Positions 8,209 to 16,914 of a stretch of DNA of 64,000 nucleotides are shown here, piece after piece (positions within the stretch are counted from its first letter, which is position 1; every line of letters starts with the position of its first letter). Location of the stretch: assembly GCA_963663665.2 (NCBI GenBank), contig CAXXKP010000001.1, positions 62,001-126,000 of the forward strand, in the 5' to 3' direction. Origin of the DNA: SABI01 sp963663665. Its GTDB lineage: Bacteria; Spirochaetota; Spirochaetia; Sphaerochaetales; Sphaerochaetaceae. Both the position numbers and the translations under genes were made by a program. Below the pieces are notes generated by a model. That model ran no database searches. It was given only the letters and a program-made list of their open reading frames with translations, and had not been told where the DNA came from.

Positions 8209-9080
8209 GCATACTTGTCGATGAATCAACACGTCTGATCGTTCAAGGAATCACCGGTCGTGAAGGCCGATTCCATACTGAGCAGATGATAGAGTACGGC
8301 ACCAATATTGTTGCCGGAGTTACTCCTGGTAAGAAAGGAATGGAAGTTGCAGGCATCCCAGTCTACAATACAGTTCAGGAGGCTATGAGAAAACATGATG
8401 CGAATGCTTCAATCCTTTTCGTTCCTCCCTATCACACCTTTAGTGGGGCACAGGAAGCCTTACTTACAGGGGTTCCTCTCGTAATCACGATTGCTGAAGG
8501 GGTTCCTGTAAATGACATGTTCAGGCTCTACCACCTAGCACGTAGTAGAAATGTCCGACTTATCGGACCAAACTCGTTCGGTATTATCTCACCTGGAAAG
8601 AGCAAAGCGGGCTTTATGGCACATCGAATCTTTAGTCAGGGTAAGGTTGCAGTTCTCTCAAGAAGTGCCACTAACGCCTATGAAGCAGTATTCCATATGA
8701 CAAATTCGGGGATCGGACAGTCAACAGTTATAGGAGTAGGCGGGGACATGATTGCAGGGTCGAGCTTTGTCGACATCCTTCCTCTTTTAGAGAATGATCC
8801 GGATACCGAAGTGATTGTAATCATCGGTGAAATTGGAGGGCGCGAGGAAGAACTTGCCGCAAAGTATATACGTGACCATGGAAGCAAACCAGTCATAGCC
8901 TTCATCGCCGGGAAGAATGCACCTCCAAACAGAAGTATGGGACACGCCGGGGCGATCGTTTCACCTAATGGTGACGGAAGCGCCAGCAACAAAGAAAAAG
9001 CTCTGAGGAATGCAGGAGTCTATATTGCAGAAACAACTATGCACATAAGCGAGCTTGCTAAGCAGATCCTAAAAATATAA
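8205..9080 (+). CDS. ADP-forming acyl-CoA ligase, alpha subunit (SucD-like)
   Basis: A 291-residue homologue of succinyl-CoA synthetase alpha subunit. The CoA-binding N-terminus LIVQGITGREGRFHTEQM, the VTPGKKG loop and the phospho-histidine His247 in MGHAGAIV are all kept, so catalysis should be intact. Two normally conserved spots differ: the NCPG motif of SucD is NSFG here (residues 123-126), and SRSGTLTYE is SRSATNAYE (152-160). Both lie around the active site in SucD, which fits a ligase for an acid other than succinate. The gene is translationally coupled to the beta subunit by an ATGA overlap. Symbols sucD or sqwL are not assigned because the substrate is unknown. Confidence 0.88.
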   Translation: MSILVDESTRLIVQGITGREGRFHTEQMIEYGTNIVAGVTPGKKGMEVAGIPVYNTVQEAMRKHDANASILFVPPYHTFSGAQEALLTGVPLVITIAEGVPVNDMFRLYHLARSRNVRLIGPNSFGIISPGKSKAGFMAHRIFSQGKVAVLSRSATNAYEAVFHMTNSGIGQSTVIGVGGDMIAGSSFVDILPLLENDPDTEVIVIIGEIGGREEELAAKYIRDHGSKPVIAFIAGKNAPPNRSMGHAGAIVSPNGDGSASNKEKALRNAGVYIAETTMHISELAKQILKI

Positions 9081-9167
9081 AAGTAAACACGCTTATGATT
9101 CATGTAGTATGATAGGAGTATGCCAAACATAATAAAAAAAAGGACTACACTTCTCGTTCAAAAAATA

Positions 9168-9211
9168 AAAGAAAACCTCCATTCAGATATCTGTTTTGGA
9201 GGACTTTCTTT
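9168..9211. terminator. Bidirectional terminator-like hairpin between convergent operons
   Basis: AAAGAAAACCTCC (9168-9180) pairs with GGAGGACTTTCTTT (9198-9211) with one bulge. The A-rich 5' arm and T-rich 3' arm give a U-tract in both directions. It lies between the ends of the ligase operon (plus) and the short-chain dehydrogenase gene (minus). Confidence 0.7.
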
Positions 9212-9226
9212 ATGAACTTGAACCTG

Positions 9227-10039
9227 TTAGTTCATCTCAAATCCACCGTCAACATTCAGTGTCTGTCCTGTGATGAAATCAGCTTCGCTGGAACAGAGAA
9301 AACTTACTGCTGCACTGATATCCTCTGAAGTACCAATTCGTCTCAGAGGAATCTTCTCGACCATTTCTGCTGTGGCCTCATCTACTGAAATTCCGTAGGT
9401 CGCTGCCTTTTGTTCGATATGCTTATCCCACATTGGAGTCTTCACTACACTTGGAGAGACTGCATTCACATTGATACCGTACTCAGCTAGGGCATAAGCA
9501 GTCGACTGGGTGATACTGATTATTGCTGCCTTAGAGGCTGCATAATGAAGCTGGAACATCCTCCCACGTCTACCTGCAATAGAAGAGAAGTTGACAATCT
9601 TCCCTGTAGAGTCGGGTCTAACACCTTTTAGATTTTTTACCTGCTCCACCATCTGTCGTCCAACAATCTGGCAGGCAAAAGCAGTTCCTTTCTGATTGAT
9701 TGCAATGATTCTATCCCAGTCCTTCTCTTCCACTTCCAAGAAATCACGGCTCTGTACGATACCAGCTGCATTCACCATGATATCAATTTTTGAGAACGAT
9801 TTGACTGCAAAAGTGGTCACCTTTTTAATATCATCGATCGAGGAAATATCGCAGGTCACCCATACAACCTCTGTTCCGAGAGCAGAACACTCACTAGCCA
9901 CGGCTGAGAGTTGCTCATTATTGATATCAGACACAACCAACTTCGCTCCTTCTTTTGCAAATCGAAGCGCTACAGCTTTTCCTATTCCTGAAGCTGCTCC
10001 AAAAACCAGTGCAATCTTACCTTCATATCTTTTTTCCAT
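9227..10039 (-). CDS. Short-chain dehydrogenase/reductase (SDR family)
   Basis: A 270-residue classical short-chain dehydrogenase. The cofactor motif GAASGIG is at about residues 14-20, an Asp follows strand 2 (VVSDIN, favouring NAD), NAAG is at about 89-92, and the catalytic Ser, Tyr and Lys are seen in FSSIAGRRG and HYAASKAA. The end ITGQTLNVDGGFEMN is typical of sugar or polyol dehydrogenases in this family. It lies 85 nt downstream of the transaldolase-like gene on the same strand and probably forms an operon with it. It likely oxidises a sugar, sugar acid or polyol in the same pathway; the substrate is unknown. Confidence 0.87.
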   Translation of the reverse strand: MEKRYEGKIALVFGAASGIGKAVALRFAKEGAKLVVSDINNEQLSAVASECSALGTEVVWVTCDISSIDDIKKVTTFAVKSFSKIDIMVNAAGIVQSRDFLEVEEKDWDRIIAINQKGTAFACQIVGRQMVEQVKNLKGVRPDSTGKIVNFSSIAGRRGRMFQLHYAASKAAIISITQSTAYALAEYGINVNAVSPSVVKTPMWDKHIEQKAATYGISVDEATAEMVEKIPLRRIGTSEDISAAVSFLCSSEADFITGQTLNVDGGFEMN

Positions 10040-10124
10040 GAGTTACCCTCCACTCCTTTATCATATTCGTTTATTAAATTTGATGAGCTTAATATTTTCT
10101 GATCACCCTATTCTACATACTTCG

Positions 10125-11213
10125 TTATAACTCTTCAGGCAGCGGTAACATGAATTTCCGAAGATATTCAAGGAATCCTTCATACCCTTCGAAGAATTCA
10201 CGCATTGTCCTACGAAAAGCTCCATAATCCTCAAACTGTGACACAGTCATTCCTTCTTCTTCAAAAATTTTACTGAACTCTGGAACGTGTGTAAGCAATT
10301 CCTTAATTACCTGATGAGGCACGGGTTCATCGATTCTCTTATCGACTGGTACCATGCACCCTTCTAGTCTACGCCACCAAATAGGATTAATCGTCAAAAT
10401 GAGATTGCCTCCAAGAAAATGTGTCCATAGCCAGTGGCTGTTATTAAGGGCACCGAGGATTCTCAGACGATAGCCTCGCTCTGTGAATATTCTATAGGCT
10501 TTCTTCAACACAGCGACGCCTGCTAGTTCGACACTCTGGGGTGAAACAGGAAGTTTCTGCCGTAGAACTACCTCTCCAATCCAATCGTTGATTCTTCCGA
10601 CCATGATTGTACAGGAGGGGTTCATCCCGTCGATGGGTTTCTCCTCCTGTTCACGTCGTTTCAGTCCTCGTTCCACTGCCTGAGCAACCGCAAGGGCCTG
10701 CGGAATCCCAAAACACACCGTACCGTTTACACTAACTCCACGGTAAGTACACTCCTCAATTGCTGCGGGAGCAATAGAAGAGACCGGCATCTTAATTAGG
10801 ATATTCTCTTCAAGCATAGAGAGTTCTACTGCGTGCAACACTGTCTTTTCTGAGCTTCGGTAATATCTCGGGTCAACTTGTATGGCCTGCCAACCTTGTT
10901 TTCCACCCGATTCTCTGAAGATCGGAAGTAACTCTCGGGCGCTCTTACTCCCTGCTTCCTTAGAAAGTTTCCAGCACAGATCAATATCATTAGCTTCAGG
11001 GAGTTCCTTCGAAAGTATAGTATAGATACGTTCCTCCCATGAGTTCATTTCCTGCTTGAGAATTCGACCCACGATTACAGGATTCGAAGTAGCACCCACG
11101 GCCCCTCGCTCGAGAGCGAATCTGACCTCCCCCATTCCACAGGAATCATTCCAGAGTTCTGTCTGTGGGAAACGAGTTGCAGCCTCATGGAGCGGACTAA
11201 GAAAATTTGGCAT
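10125..11213 (-). CDS. Transaldolase-family protein
   Basis: A 362-residue protein with transaldolase signatures: WNDSCG (Asp23, matching the general acid/base Asp), GATSNPVIV (residues 40-48), QVDPRY (112-117) and the likely Schiff-base lysine Lys141 in NILIKMP. Ordinary transaldolases are about 215 or 315 residues; this one is longer and belongs to a divergent group found near sugar catabolic genes. It may cleave a ketose (or sulfofructose) phosphate-type substrate, or move a dihydroxyacetone unit. A transaldolase is also the key enzyme of one sulfoglycolytic pathway, but that enzyme (SftT) is a smaller type, so the link is weak. The start at 11213 has a GGTGG-type site just upstream. Confidence 0.75.
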   Translation of the reverse strand: MPNFLSPLHEAATRFPQTELWNDSCGMGEVRFALERGAVGATSNPVIVGRILKQEMNSWEERIYTILSKELPEANDIDLCWKLSKEAGSKSARELLPIFRESGGKQGWQAIQVDPRYYRSSEKTVLHAVELSMLEENILIKMPVSSIAPAAIEECTYRGVSVNGTVCFGIPQALAVAQAVERGLKRREQEEKPIDGMNPSCTIMVGRINDWIGEVVLRQKLPVSPQSVELAGVAVLKKAYRIFTERGYRLRILGALNNSHWLWTHFLGGNLILTINPIWWRRLEGCMVPVDKRIDEPVPHQVIKELLTHVPEFSKIFEEEGMTVSQFEDYGAFRRTMREFFEGYEGFLEYLRKFMLPLPEEL

Positions 11214-11349
11214 AATTCCACCTTTCCAATGCTATAGTTTTTTGGTATAATTGATAGACCATTTTCGCATTAAACAAAAGAAGATGCAATAAAAAGTGCT
11301 CCTTCATAATAAAATTGTTCTGCTTTGATATACGGAGCAGATATTTCAT

Positions 11350-11363
11350 GCAGAAACTTCTGC
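11350..11363. promoter_or_regulatory. Palindrome GCAGAA-AC-TTCTGC upstream of the SDR gene (putative operator)
   Basis: A 14-bp palindrome lies 23 nt before the start codon of the short-chain dehydrogenase. Further copies of the half-site (TTCTGC at about 11319-11324, GCAGA at 11337-11341) are close by, so the divergent intergenic region may bind a regulator at several sites. Confidence 0.35.
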
Positions 11364-11386
11364 TAGACACAAATAGAAGGTAACAT

Positions 11387-12187
11387 ATGAATAAAATATT
11401 TGAAGGGAAGGTTGTTTTTATCAGTGGAGGAGCTACTGGTATAGGCAAAGCTATTGCCATAGAATTCGCTTCTCGAAAGGCGATTGTCTATGTGTGTGCC
11501 CGTAGGAGGCACAAGCTAGATGCGCTCGCCTATACAGCCAAAGAACAGGGACTTTCTATCACCTGCCTGCAATTGGACGTCCGTGATAGAACATCTCTTC
11601 AAAAATTCGCAAAAGAGACCGCTTTGAAACACAATTCCCTCGACATCTGGATCAACAATGCTGCAGTCGTTATTGATAAACCTATCTTAGACTTTAACGA
11701 TGATGAATGGGATACCATAGTTAATACCAACCTTAAAGCAGTGTTTGAAGGGTCAAGAATCGCAGCACGACAGATGATATCTCTAGGAAAAGGAGGCGTT
11801 ATTATCAACGCTTCTTCCTACGCAGCGCTCATCCCTCATAGCCAGGGAGCGCTATATGCCATGACAAAGGCAGGTGTCTCAAGCCTAACCAAGAGTATGG
11901 CAGCCAATTTCGCCCCTTATGGAATTAGGGTTTTCGGGTTCATTCCTGGGATGATTAGAACAGATATGAGTATTAATTCGATTAGCGAATACAATGATGA
12001 GTATGTAAAGAACATCGCTTTGGGTCGACTTGGACGGCCTGAAGACCTATCAAAGTTTATCGTCTTTCTCGCTTCAGATGATGCGCAGTACTTTACGGGA
12101 ACCGACATTGAGATTACTGGCGGTAAATATTGCGTACAGAACGCCTTTGTTCCGTGGCAGTGGGTAAAGGAACCACATATGGAGTGA
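11387..12187 (+). CDS. Short-chain dehydrogenase/reductase (SDR family)
   Basis: A 266-residue classical short-chain dehydrogenase. GGATGIG is at about residues 14-20, CARRRHKL follows strand 2 (basic residues there favour NADP), NNAAV is at about 88-92, and the catalytic Ser-Tyr-Lys set is in INASSYAAL and YAMTKAGVSSLTKS. It ends in FTGTDIEITGGKYCVQNAFVPWQW. It is transcribed divergently from the transaldolase-like gene and precedes a broken sugar-kinase gene on the same strand. GAAGGT lies 5 nt before the start. The substrate is unknown. Confidence 0.86.
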   Translation: MNKIFEGKVVFISGGATGIGKAIAIEFASRKAIVYVCARRRHKLDALAYTAKEQGLSITCLQLDVRDRTSLQKFAKETALKHNSLDIWINNAAVVIDKPILDFNDDEWDTIVNTNLKAVFEGSRIAARQMISLGKGGVIINASSYAALIPHSQGALYAMTKAGVSSLTKSMAANFAPYGIRVFGFIPGMIRTDMSINSISEYNDEYVKNIALGRLGRPEDLSKFIVFLASDDAQYFTGTDIEITGGKYCVQNAFVPWQWVKEPHME

Positions 12188-12307
12188 CTCTTAATGACGA
12201 TTAAGGAGTTCTGTGAAATTTGGAGACCAAGTAATAAAAGTATAGAAAAGAAATATGACATTTACTGAAAAACTTAATTCTTTATGTGAGAAAAAGGAGC
12301 TCCCCGA

Positions 12308-13402
12308 GTTGAAACCTTTGGAGAAGTGATGGCCCGAATCGGGGTGAGTAATTACCAGACCTTTTATCAAGCATTGCCAGGTAAGACTGATATTACCTTC
12401 GGAGTAGTAGAAGCCAATGTGGCAATCTCCCCTAGCGATGCTAGGACGGGAAACCCGATTCATATCAGCTCTTCCTCAAATTGTTATTGCCGATGCCTGC
12501 ATCAGGGAACTGAGAAGCCTAGGGGTCGATACTGCTAATATCGTTCGACAACCTGAAGGATGGATGGGTATATACTTTCTTGAATCCTGCGCAAACCAAT
12601 GCCCAAGCAAGGTGATGTACGATCGTAAAAATTCGCTTATTTCCCTCACAGCCTGATGCAAACGATTGGGGGCTGAGCTTTCAAGATTCAATCTGGCTAC
12701 ATGTGACTGGGACTACACCCGCCCTCATCGCTGTAGCTGCAGAAAGCGCCATCCAGGTAGTGAAAAAAGCCAGCGAATTAGACCTTATCATTTCATATGA
12801 CATAAACTATCGCAACAAGTTCTGGAAAGGGGAGACCTCAATGAGTTAATCGGAATTGGCAGAGACCACTATGCGATAAATTCTCCCATTCGTGATGTGA
12901 TGATTGCAAACGAGGAGGATGCGAAGGATGTACTTGGTATCCACCCTAGTTCAGATGAGACTTTAGGAAAACTCATTTATGAGGGATATAAACGGACCGC
13001 AACAGGAATCGTAAAAGAATTTGCGAATATCTCTCTTGTTGTGACAACTCTCAGAGAAAGCATTTCAGCATCCTACAATAACTGGAGTGCTATTTTATAT
13101 GACAGTCGAGATAAATTCTCATGTCTCTCGCCCCAATGGCAAATAGTGAATATTCTCCATACAAGGTACAAAACATCATTGACAAAGTTGGCGGTGGGGA
13201 TTCATTTGCCACAGGGCTTATCTTCGCTTTGACAGAGAAAGGACTCACAGGGAACAGCAAACAGGTACTCTCTAATGCGCTTTCATTTGCAATAACCTCT
13301 TCCTGTCTCAGCCATTCGATTCCTGGGGATTATAACTTTACTCAGAAGAGTAAAATCATTAAGCTAATGGAAGGGGATAGTAGTGGACGAGTACAACGCT
13401 GA
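12308..13402 (+). pseudogene. Decayed PfkB-family kinase (2-keto-3-deoxygluconate kinase-like)
   Basis: Pieces of one sugar kinase can be read in order only by changing frame several times: ETFGEVMARIG (from about 12311), LAMLGRETRFISALPQ (about 12432-12480) running to a stop at 12654, then PDANDWGLSFQDSIWLHVTG (from about 12650), SYDINYRNKFWKG ending at a stop near 12847, MIANEEDAKDVLGI (about 12900), and finally KVGGGDSFATGLIFAL (about 13185), which holds the PfkB catalytic GxGD motif. The YDRKNS and DINYRNKFW features point to the 2-keto-3-deoxygluconate kinase group. At least four frame breaks or stops are present, so no functional kinase is made. It suggests that the locus once handled KDG or a similar acid and has since changed or is decaying. 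Confidence 0.85.
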
Positions 13403-13474
13403 TTCGATTTCAGCGTCAAATCGAGCAATCTTTACCTTTTCTTTTATGTCTCATGGCATCCAAATTTCCTCCAG

Positions 13475-13512
13475 AAAATCAGAAAAGGCGAACCTACTTT
13501 CGCAGATTCACC
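13475..13512 (-). terminator. Rho-independent terminator of the ilv-leu operon
   Basis: On the minus strand, GGTGAATC (13505-13512) pairs with GGTTCGCC (13487-13494) over 8 bp including two G-U pairs, with a 10-nt loop, followed by TTTTCTGATTTT (13475-13486). It begins 34 nt after the ilvB stop codon. Confidence 0.75.
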
Positions 13513-13545
13513 CCTCCCTTATGATAGTAATCAATCTTTTGTGGT

Positions 13546-15219
13546 TTAGATTTCCACCTCATCAATCATATCTTCAATTGAAGATCCAGGAGCAACCATT
13601 GGAAATACTTTATTATCTATTGGTATCTCACAATCAATAACAACAGGACCATTAAAATCAAAAGCTTCTTGTAAAACTTTTTTAGGGTCATCCGTTGTAG
13701 ACAATTTCATTCCTTTAACACCGTATGCTTGAGCAAGGCCAACCCAGTCAATATCTGTATCGAGTGTTGTCTCTGCATACCTATTATCATAGAAGAATGT
13801 TTGCCATTGTCGAACCATACCTAAAGTATGATTATTCATAATCAAGATAATTACTGGAATTCGGTATCGAGAGATTGTTGCGAGCTCGTTACAGTTCATT
13901 TTGAATGAACCATCCCCTGCCACATTAACAACCCTTCTATGAGGGGCTCCAAACTGAGCTCCCATTGCAGCTCCTGTTCCATATCCCATAGTTCCAAGCC
14001 CCCCTGAGGTAAGAAACTTCCCTGTGGGAGTATGACGATAGAACTGGCCAGCCCACATCTGGTGTTGACCTACTTCAGTAACGATTGCAGTTTCTGGTGG
14101 GGCGACTTCTGAGAGAGCTGTAAGGACCTCGTAAGGACGAACAGTATCTCCTGCAATTCTCATTTTGTGTTCAACTTTCCACTCATCAATTTGAGCCATC
14201 CAGGAAGGGTGTGTGATTGGTTTTTCTAACATCCCATTGAGTTTGCCAAGAATATCTTTTACATCTCCAACGAGGTGGTGATGTGCACCAATATTCTTAT
14301 TGATTTCAGCTGGGTCTACATCAATGTGAAGTATCTTAGCTTTCTTTGCAAATTCACTTGCTTTACTTACAACTCTATCACTAAAACGTGCTCCAATTAC
14401 AATGAGGAGATCGCAGTTAGTAACTGCAATATTACTCAACCGACTTCCATGCATCCCGATCATCCCACAAAAACGTGAGTCGGCACTATCTATAGCTCCG
14501 TACCCCATGAGTGAAACCCCTGCAGGTATGTCAAAATCATCAAGGAATTTCTTGAGCTCAGGTTGAGCTTTTCCAAGAATAGCTCCTCCACCAACATATG
14601 CCATTGGCTTCTTAGCTTCTTTAATCATCTTAACAGTCTTTTCAAGGTCTTTTTTAGAATAGCTACTTTTAAACTCAGGATTAAAGTCAATCTCTTCGGC
14701 AGTATATTCACACACATTAGTTGTAATATCTTTTGGGACATCAATGAGAACAGGCCCAGGTCTTCCACTACGAGCAATGTCAAACGCCTCTCGTATAACA
14801 AAAGCAAGGTTTTTAACATCTTTCACAATGTAATTGTGCTTCGTTATTGGCATCGTTATGCCACAAATATCAACTTCCTGAAAACTATCTTTTCCAAGAA
14901 GTGCAGTTCCAACGTTTCCAGTAATTGCAACTACAGGGATTGAATCCATATATGCAGTGGCAAGACCTGTAACAAGATTAGTTGCTCCGGGGCCACTTGT
15001 CGCAAAGACCACTCCCACATTTCCCGTAACTCGAGCATACCCATCGGCTGCGTGGGCTGCTCCCTGCTCATGACTTGTTAATATGTGTGTGATTTCGTGC
15101 CGATGCTTGTATAAGGCATCGTATATATTAATTACAGCTCCACCAGGGAACCCAAACACAGTATCAACTTTTTGTTCTTTAAGACATGCAATTATTATTT
15201 CTGATCCGTTTAGTTTCAT
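13546..15219 (-). CDS. ilvB: Acetolactate synthase large (catalytic) subunit
   Basis: A 557-residue thiamine-diphosphate enzyme making acetolactate or acetohydroxybutyrate from pyruvate (and 2-ketobutyrate), the first common step to valine, leucine and isoleucine. The N-terminal TPP domain carries the catalytic Glu in SHEQGAAHAADGYAR; the central FAD-binding-like domain and the C-terminal TPP/Mg motif GDGSFKMNCNEL...NN are complete. It is the last gene of the operon, 21 nt after ilvD and about 10 kb from ilvN, which encodes its regulatory subunit. That separation is unusual, as ilvB and ilvN usually sit side by side. Confidence 0.97.
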   Translation of the reverse strand: MKLNGSEIIIACLKEQKVDTVFGFPGGAVINIYDALYKHRHEITHILTSHEQGAAHAADGYARVTGNVGVVFATSGPGATNLVTGLATAYMDSIPVVAITGNVGTALLGKDSFQEVDICGITMPITKHNYIVKDVKNLAFVIREAFDIARSGRPGPVLIDVPKDITTNVCEYTAEEIDFNPEFKSSYSKKDLEKTVKMIKEAKKPMAYVGGGAILGKAQPELKKFLDDFDIPAGVSLMGYGAIDSADSRFCGMIGMHGSRLSNIAVTNCDLLIVIGARFSDRVVSKASEFAKKAKILHIDVDPAEINKNIGAHHHLVGDVKDILGKLNGMLEKPITHPSWMAQIDEWKVEHKMRIAGDTVRPYEVLTALSEVAPPETAIVTEVGQHQMWAGQFYRHTPTGKFLTSGGLGTMGYGTGAAMGAQFGAPHRRVVNVAGDGSFKMNCNELATISRYRIPVIILIMNNHTLGMVRQWQTFFYDNRYAETTLDTDIDWVGLAQAYGVKGMKLSTTDDPKKVLQEAFDFNGPVVIDCEIPIDNKVFPMVAPGSSIEDMIDEVEI

Positions 15220-15240
15220 ACCTTACCCTCCGTAATGTTG

Positions 15241-16914
15241 TTAATCGGCGAATACGGCTCCTGTTGAAGCACTTGTCACCATTTTTGCGTACCGCCCAAG
15301 GTATCCATCTTTTATTGGTGCTTCTTTAGGAACCCAATTCTCTTTTCTTTTAGCAAGAATGGATTCTTCTACTAATAAATTTAGTGTTCCTTTGTTAATA
15401 TCTATTTCAATAAGGTCTCCCTCATGAACAAATGCAATAGGTCCACCTTCAGCGGCTTCTGGAGAAACGTGTCCAATGCTTGCACCACGGGTAGCCCCAC
15501 TAAAACGACCATCTGTAATAAGAGCAACATCTTTATCAAGGCCCATTCCAGCTATTGCTGAAGTTGGTCCTAGCATCTCTCTCATCCCAGGGCCTCCCTT
15601 GGGTCCTTCATAGCGAATAACAATGACATCTTTTTTATTGATCTTACCTTGTTTGATAGCCTCACTTACTTCTTCTTCGGATTCAAATACTCGAGCAGGT
15701 CCAGTGTGACGTAACATTTCAGGAGACACAGCACTTCGTTTTACAACCGCACCATCTGGAGCAAGGTTTCCTCTCAAGACTGCAATACCACCAGTTACAC
15801 TATATGGGTCTTCTACAGGTCTAATTACCTCTGTATCATAGTTTCTTGCTTGCAGTACTTGTTCACCAATTGTCGCACCTGATACAGTTTTACAGTCACT
15901 GTTGATGAGATTTTTCTTGCTTAGCTCTTTCATGACTGCCATCACTCCACCAGCTCTGTAAAGATCCTCTATATGATAAGGACCTGCAGGCGCAAGGTGA
16001 CATAAATTTGGTGTCCTAGAACTTACTTCATTTGCCATAAAAATATCGAGTTGGACTTTTGCTTCGTGAGCAATAGCGGGAAGATGAAGCATGCTGTTTG
16101 TTGAACATCCTAGCGCCATATCTACTGCAAGTGCGTTCTCAAAGGCTTTTGGTGTCATAATATCTGAAGGGCGGATATCTTTCTCGAGCAATTCCATAAT
16201 CTTATAACCAGCTTCTTTAGCTAACCTATCTCTTTCAGCATAAACAGCAGGGATTGTTCCATTTCCAGGGAGCCCCATACCTAGCGCCTCAGTTAGACAG
16301 TTCATGCTATTTGCGGTAAACATTCCACTACAAGACCCACAAGTAGGACAAGCTGAATTTTCGATTGCTAACAATTCATCTTCATCCATCTTCCCTGCAT
16401 TCACTGCTCCAACTGCTTCAAAAACAGTGGTGAGATCTATTCCACAAGTACTCTTATCTCCTGGAACATGGCCACTAAGCATGGCACCTCCTGAGACAAA
16501 AATTGTGGGGATATTGATTCTAGCTGCTGCCATAAGCATAGCTGGTACAATTTTATCACAATTAGGAACCATGACTATCGCATCAAAAGGATGAGCTGTT
16601 GCCATAATTTCAATCGAATCAGCGATTAATTCTCTACTGGCAAGGGAGTACTTCATCCCCTTGTGTCCCATAGCGATTCCATCACAGACTCCAATAACAC
16701 CAAAATCGAGGGGAGTTCCCCCGGCAAGTCGAATACCGGCTTTTACAGCATCAACAATTCTATTCACATGAACGTGGCCTGGAATAATAGAGTTTGCAGA
16801 GTTTGCGATCCCAATCAAGGGGCCATTAATCTCTCTGTCGGTTAATCCTAATGCTTTCATAAGCGATCTATGTGGTGCTCTATCGATACCACCCGTCATA
16901 TTCTTACTTCTCAT
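15241..16914 (-). CDS. ilvD: Dihydroxy-acid dehydratase
   Basis: A 557-residue iron-sulfur dehydratase of the IlvD/EDD family that converts 2,3-dihydroxy-isovalerate and -methylvalerate to the 2-keto acids. Cluster and metal ligands are visible: CDKIVPAM (about residues 118-125) and CPTCGSCSGMFTANSMNCL (about 189-207). The sequence GLTDREINGPLIGIANS near the N-terminus is typical. It overlaps ilvE by 4 nt and precedes ilvB, and its place in a complete ilv-leu operon argues for the biosynthetic role rather than a sugar-acid dehydratase. Confidence 0.97.
   Translation of the reverse strand: MRSKNMTGGIDRAPHRSLMKALGLTDREINGPLIGIANSANSIIPGHVHVNRIVDAVKAGIRLAGGTPLDFGVIGVCDGIAMGHKGMKYSLASRELIADSIEIMATAHPFDAIVMVPNCDKIVPAMLMAAARINIPTIFVSGGAMLSGHVPGDKSTCGIDLTTVFEAVGAVNAGKMDEDELLAIENSACPTCGSCSGMFTANSMNCLTEALGMGLPGNGTIPAVYAERDRLAKEAGYKIMELLEKDIRPSDIMTPKAFENALAVDMALGCSTNSMLHLPAIAHEAKVQLDIFMANEVSSRTPNLCHLAPAGPYHIEDLYRAGGVMAVMKELSKKNLINSDCKTVSGATIGEQVLQARNYDTEVIRPVEDPYSVTGGIAVLRGNLAPDGAVVKRSAVSPEMLRHTGPARVFESEEEVSEAIKQGKINKKDVIVIRYEGPKGGPGMREMLGPTSAIAGMGLDKDVALITDGRFSGATRGASIGHVSPEAAEGGPIAFVHEGDLIEIDINKGTLNLLVEESILAKRKENWVPKEAPIKDGYLGRYAKMVTSASTGAVFAD

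Noticed and set aside
5698..9080. Bacterial microcompartment locus
   Set aside because: CoA-acylating aldehyde dehydrogenases are often in microcompartments, but there are no shell-protein genes and no targeting peptide.
7063..9080. TCA-cycle succinyl-CoA synthetase (sucCD)
   Set aside because: No other TCA genes are near, the operon partner is an acylating aldehyde dehydrogenase, and the alpha subunit has altered conserved motifs.
1..13402. Assignment of the island to sulfoquinovose or sulfolactate breakdown
   Set aside because: The aldehyde dehydrogenase and CoA ligase resemble sulfoacetaldehyde enzymes, but no sulfoquinovosidase, sulfofructose enzyme, sulfonate lyase or sulfite exporter is seen. 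A sugar-acid route fits equally well.
13396..13416. ACGCTGA/TCAGCGT hairpin as a terminator of the pseudogene
   Set aside because: The stem is only 7 bp and no U-tract follows directly; it may be chance.
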